Below are positions 59,101 to 64,000 of a DNA stretch of 64,000 nt, piece by piece. The stretch comes from Desmodus rotundus. Lineage: Eukaryota; Chordata; Mammalia; Chiroptera; Phyllostomidae. The translations under genes were made by a program, and so were the position numbers. Each line of letters opens with the position of its first letter. Positions within the stretch are counted from its first letter, which is position 1. Location: assembly GCF_022682495.2 (NCBI RefSeq), contig NC_071391.1, positions 114,931,195 through 114,995,194 on the forward strand, written 5' to 3'. Below the pieces are notes generated by a model. It was not told where the DNA came from. It made no database searches and saw nothing but the letters and a program-made list of their open reading frames with translations.

Positions 59101-61683
59101 GCCCTACATTATAAGCACTTACTCCAAATCAAGTGGGCTAAATAAAAAGCAAGGAAAATTAGTTTTGCTCTCTGTACCCTTACCTGGTAATGAAATATTC
59201 AATTAAAAGAAATTATGAGCCTTTAAGGATGATTGCTCTTGCACAAAGTGAACCAGAATGGAAATCATAACTACAATTCCGTATCCATCATATAAGACTA
59301 TTAATTGGACCAATTTTCCTAAAAGCTGAGGTTGAATAATCTCATTAAGAAGGCATACCTTGTGAAGCTATCTCAGCTTTGAGTTTGGAGAATGTTTCAG
59401 GGCTTCCTGCCCGCTGAGCCGCAGATTCAGAATTGCTCCAGAGATGTCGCTTTAGCAGTGCTGACTGCTATGCACCGCTGAGAGCTCACCCAGGCCCTGT
59501 TAGGTGTCTCCATGGTTTTGCCTGACAAACACAGCATTTTTAAAAGGCTTCAAAGAGGGAAATTAAATGATGTGCGTGTATTCTATTGATGTGCATGTTA
59601 TTTTTTGGTAAAACATTATATTTAGATATATGCACATTATTAGGGGGTCAATGGAAGTCCATACCCAATTAGCTAAATTTTAAGTAAATTTTGAACTTCT
59701 TCTGACCTAGAAAGTCCTCTTATTAGCATATCCATAAAATATTTTTGAATTAAAGTTTGATAACATAAATAACATAAGTGTTTTCACAAATATGTCATGA
59801 AATTTCATTTGGAAGCTCTGCTGTTTTTCTTTAATTCAGTGAATGTTCAATCTCTGATTTCATCAAATGCACTAGGATATATAGAGTAGGAGGGAGTTCT
59901 TAAGCTCACTGAATACAGACTGACCTTTAATTTTTTCTTTAGTATTTCCTGTGTACCATTTCCACACAGAGATTTTTTTTGATAATTAATCATTTATTCA
60001 GATCATTATGTATTCTGCCAGGATCCTGATGTACTCTCATATAGCCAGTGCTAACAAAGAATAGAGTGTGAATTTAACTCTGAATCTGTGTCTGCTGGGG
60101 TCGATTCCTGTTGAGAACCATATTTCAGTATTTGCATACTAAAAATTAAAATGAATGACTACAATGAAGGAAGAAAATGTTATTATCCACTTTTGGCACT
60201 GGAGAATACAACTATAGCAGATTATTTATTATTATTATTATCATTATTATTATTAATATTGTTGAACACATTACATTCTAGGTTTTTCGCTTTTCTTATG
60301 CTCCTCAATTATCCCATAGGATGCAGAATTATTTTAGTATTGCAAGGCAACCAAAAAACTTTATAATAGTTTCTGTCACCCCTTAAACCAGAATTGGTCA
60401 GTTCCATGTACTAATATTATTATCTGAGCTTGGGTTTGTAGGTTGAATCTGCACTGTATAGGCAACTGCTAACCCCAACTGTAGATAGGGAGACATTGGT
60501 TGCATTTTTGCTCCAGAGACTATAGACTTAGGTCAAGGAAGTTCTCTACTAAGATATACAGAAAGGAGCCTTCAGATGGTCCACCACGCTTGCTGAACAA
60601 TTACTGTGCAATGGAATGTGATAAACACAAGAAAGTCTGTTTGCATTATAAGAACCAGTCTTGGGGACCTCATTAGGATAAACGTAGACTCAGGGTTGGG
60701 TGAAATGATTTCTCCTCTGGACTGTGTCTTTACAGTTTTCTACTCTAATTATTACCAGATACAGTTTACTAACTCCGAGTCCAGAAGCCACTTCTAAATC
60801 AGAACTAATAACTTGGCATCATGAGCAGAATGGGAGTGCCCTACACCACATCCCCTAAGAGAGTGATTCCCAAGAAAATAATCACATTCGATCTGCCTGA
60901 CCTGTGGCTGGCGATAGAAAGGCACAAACTGCAAATCTGGAAAAAAGAACACAGGTAGAAAACACTTTGCAGTTCTCACACTAGGTCATGGTTTTCTTTA
61001 TCTCTTTGGGGAAAGGAAACCTAAGTCCCAGTGAGAGGCTCAGGATGAGAAGTTCAGAATGAGTGGCAGGATCTTTACAGACTGTGGGGTGAGGAGAATT
61101 GCACAAGCAAGTTTTATGAATCCAAATGTAAAGAAATGACCCCTGTGGCCAGAATGAGTGGGAAACGCTGCTCCCAAATTGGGCACTTGTGGGTCACCAC
61201 TGAGACCTAGTACTGCGTAGAGATGGTGGCTTAACATAGGGATTAACCGCAGACAAGTGGTGTCGAGTACTGTGAAGCTGAATTCCACCACAGTAGACAA
61301 GGCAGTATTTGGTTTAGAAATTTAATTTGACTCATGAAATTTACAATATCAAGCTGCCAAAAAAATTCCGCCAGACCCGCCTACTCTTCACTTCTCTGTA
61401 GATTCCTAACTCAATTTGTGATTGGCTTACGGATTATCCCCAATTTGGAAGGAAGCTATCGCTGGACCTGAAGGAGGAAGACAACTACTGTTGTACATTA
61501 GCCATGTGAAACACAGTCAGAGTGAAAACTAAATCTTCAAAAAATGGTTAATATTAGGGACTTTACAAAGATAAATTTTCTCTAAATATCCATGTAATTT
61601 TATTGTCTTTTTAAAATTGGGGTTAGAAAATTTTGAGTAAAGGAATCTGTCCTTTGAAAGAAAAATACAAAGGAAATTTTTTA
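59101..61683. other. Unassigned sequence
   Basis: No gene recognised. A (TTA)n tract lies at 60222-60258. A small GC-richer patch is at 59400-59530. Confidence 0.4.
60222..60258. repeat. (TTA)n microsatellite
   Basis: About ten TTA-type units with one interruption. Confidence 0.9.
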
Positions 61684-61713
61684 TATTCAACCAAATACGT
61701 ATTTGGTTGAATA
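61684..61713. repeat. 30-bp perfect palindrome with no spacer
   Basis: The 15 bases tattcaaccaaatac are followed immediately by their exact reverse complement. Two further copies of tatttggttgaata follow near 61747-61760 and 61766-61779. Confidence 0.95.
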
Positions 61714-61779
61714 CATTGTATTCATTGTATTCAATGTAACACATTGTATTTGGTTGAATACATTATATTTGGTTGAATA

Positions 61780-62224
61780 TGAAAATCTGTGCTCATGGGT
61801 TATTTTGATGGGTTTTTTTGTATAAGGGCTTTGATGTCTCCTTAAACAGATGAGGGAAACATGTGATTAAGCAAAATGATGTCCCAAAAATGTCTGGAAA
61901 TATTAATAGCAAACCCAAGGATTTGGGGGAAGAGGAGCCATAATAGGGTACCGGTTACTGTATACCTTTCTATGTTATTTTACTTTTTACAAATATATAT
62001 TATTTGTGAAAAATATTAAATAAAAAGGAGCATGCATACATACACTCAAATATATATGTATATATGTGTGTGTGTATTGCTTCCCACCCCCTTTTCTATG
62101 CGCTTTTCCAAGTCCATAATGTTTTGCTAAATATCAGCAATAAAGAATATTTGATATTTGAATATAAAATGCTATTGAGAGTTTGGTCTTCATGAAAATA
62201 AACATACGTTTATTTAATGTGCTT
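61780..62224. other. Unassigned sequence with a TA/TG tract
   Basis: No gene recognised. A (TATG)/(TG) tract lies at 62049-62076. Confidence 0.45.
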
Positions 62225-62300
62225 CCTGGCACATTAGAGCTACAGGTACATGGCCAAATGCAGGTTCCTGGGTCCGTAGGAATTCTGATTAAAAGATATG
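62225..62300. mobile_element. Possible MER-type hAT fragment
   Basis: 'ccaaatgcaggttcctgggt' (62254-62273) and 'aggaattctgattaaaagat' (62279-62298) resemble Charlie MITEs. Short and weak. Confidence 0.35.
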
Positions 62301-62784
62301 ATGACCATCCATCTTTCTTCACCAACGTGGTTTATCAAATAACTTCACATGCCATTTTAAAATCTTTTTAAAATATCTAGACTCAAACTTGCTAAAACCT
62401 GAATTTCTTTCTGCCCCTCCCCTACCTCCCAGCACTGGTCCCTGCCTCTGTGGTGATGTGTCCTGAGGAGCCATGAGACCAGGTCTGGCCAAGGCTTCGT
62501 TCTCTACTGTTCACATTGCTGCCTTGTCAACCTGGTGTCGTACCAGTGAGTCCTACTGAGTCTCACGTCTTCCACATCCCCTTGCCACAGTGTCTGAGGA
62601 ATGCCTCCCACTCTAGTCTACGGCCCAAAGGGAAGAAGAGCAGGCCATTCCCGTTGTCATCTTCTTTTACAGTCATCCCATGTTGTCATGACTCAGTTCC
62701 CAATGCAACTGGGTCCCTGCCTCTTCAATGTGAGCATCCTGGAAGATTTTTTAAAACCACAAATTGTTTGCTACTTCTCACATA
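62301..62784. other. Unassigned sequence
   Basis: No gene recognised. Two overlapping short frames at 62516-62798 show no domain. Confidence 0.4.
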
Positions 62785-63330
62785 GAGGTGGAATCTAATT
62801 TTTCTCCCCTTAAATCTGACTGGCCTTAGCTACTTGGTTGACCAAAAGAATACTACAGAAGTGATGTTTTGGGACTTCCAGTCCAAGCTTATCAAAAGCT
62901 TCGCAGCTTCCATTCGAGTTCTTCAAATGCTTGCTTTGAAGGAAACCAGTGGTCATATAAGAAAGCCAGCCACCCTGAGGTCACCATGCCGCAGGAAAAT
63001 CCAAGTAGCTACATGGAGAAACCGTAGAGTGAAAGAGTGATGTCCAGCTATCCTAGCGCACGTTTCAGAAATGTGGGTGAAGAAGCCATCTCGGGCATTT
63101 CAGTCTCAGCAGGTGTGAAGTACAGTAGGGCTGAGGCCAGTCTGATGGCCCCGTCAAGCTGTCCCACCAGCTCCAGCTACTTAAATCTCCCCAGCTCATT
63201 GTGGAAAAGAGATGAACCACCTCCCATATGAATGGCCCAAATTTCTGACCCAAAAATTGAGCGTAATAAAATAGCTGTTGTTTTTCTCCATTAAGTTTTG
63301 TGTGTGGTTTGTTTTTCAGCAATAGGTAAG
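62785..63330 (+). mobile_element. MaLR/ERVL-type LTR
   Basis: 'gaggtggaatctaatttttc' (62785-62804), 'gttgaccaaaagaatactac' (62837-62856), 'gtgggtgaagaagccatctc' (63073-63092), 'gcgtaataaaatagctgttg' (63261-63280) with AATAAA, and 'ttttcagcaataggtaagcg' (63314-63333) are the ordered parts of a MaLR-type LTR. The 68- and 64-codon frames within it are not genes. Confidence 0.7.
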
Positions 63331-64000
63331 CGGAACAAATACACACACACAGAGCCACTTCCTAAGGCACGTTCGAGATTGACATTCAGACCATCCCTCA
63401 TTCTTCTATTATTTCCAGCACACATTTTCTCCAAAAAATAGACTAGCATCCGTAGACTTTCAAATGTCTACAATTTTATTCATAATTATTTTTTGGTGTA
63501 ACAGGTCTTTCACTCATTGACCCAAGAGGACAGAAAAAGCTTTCCTACAAATGTCAGAAGACCACAAGGATGAATCCCCAACTGACATAAATCCTTTAAC
63601 AGCAAGAGTGCGCAGGTTGACATGGAAGTAGCAGCATGCTGGGCCCTCTACAAGCAGAGATCTAAATTGAGAGGGAAAAAGTATAAATTCCCCAAAGTCG
63701 TAACTAAAGTAAATTGTCAGAGCATAATAGGTGGTTTGTGACCTAGCTATTTCCTGGGATTTTCTCTGTGCTTAGTGTGGAGCAAAAAAATAACAATCTA
63801 CTTTCTTTGACCTGTTTGCCCAGTTAAGTGGGTGTTTCTTTCCTAGCAGGTCAAAGTAGTAGCTAAATGCCATTAAAAAGTCACAGGGAGGAGGATGCTC
63901 CTTTAAAGCACAATAAAAGCTGAAATTGAACACTAACTGTTACATACTTCTTGAGTGAGTGTTTAAAATTAGCACGGCTCTGTGTTGTAGAAAAATGTAT
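63331..64000. other. Unassigned sequence to the window end
   Basis: No gene recognised. A short (CA)n tract is at 63340-63352. Confidence 0.4.

Overview
This window looks like AT-rich, gene-poor nuclear DNA from a bat. I found no convincing protein-coding exon, tRNA or rRNA gene. The long reading frames are short, mostly overlap repeats, and show no coherent protein family except in decayed transposase remnants. The bat assignment rests on a tRNA-derived SINE of the VES type (9981-10211), a second more diverged SINE with a VES-like head (31253-31430), LINE-1 3' ends of a chiropteran kind, and several mariner and hAT DNA transposons, which are common in vesper and related bats. VES is known from yangochiropteran bats, so that suborder is my best guess. 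This comes from memory of the families, not from a search.

Region by region. 1-7 kb: mostly unassigned sequence with two 5'-truncated LINE-1 copies (2003-3035 with a 12-bp target duplication, and 4620-5178) and a 127-bp mariner MITE (5767-5893). 7-11 kb: a solo ERV LTR on the minus strand (7080-7899), an older LTR (8458-8927), and an MLT1-like LTR (9839-10509) split by a VES SINE. 11-19 kb: an ancient repeat split by a MIR, LINE-1 fragments, a second mariner family (16348-16557), a MaLR-type LTR, and a LINE-1 split by two separate hAT-type insertions (17577-17839 and 18027-18598). 19-28 kb: sparse, with one hAT MITE, microsatellites and MaLR LTR pieces. 28-33 kb: a hAT copy split by antisense LINE-1 ORF2, MaLR and SINE remnants, and a third mariner (32504-33073) that still encodes a transposase C-terminus. 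33-37 kb: GC-richer LTR-like blocks, then a perfect hairpin. 37-43 kb: mostly unassigned. 43.5-44.2 kb: a decayed hAT transposase reading frame. 45-50 kb: an L2 remnant, a 5'-inverted LINE-1 with target duplication, a hAT MITE with a perfect 8-bp duplication, and a LINE-1 carrying a truncated mariner. 50-64 kb: ancient repeats, an ERVL-type LTR, a 30-bp perfect palindrome (61684-61713) and a final MaLR LTR.

Nothing here works as an operon or pathway. The content is a layered record of transposition. Old MIR, L2, MaLR and L1 sequence was hit by hAT and mariner elements, and later by the VES SINE, young LINE-1 and an ERV. Family names are from recognition of sequence by eye. Positions backed by target-site duplications are reliable to the base; other repeat edges are approximate by tens of bases.
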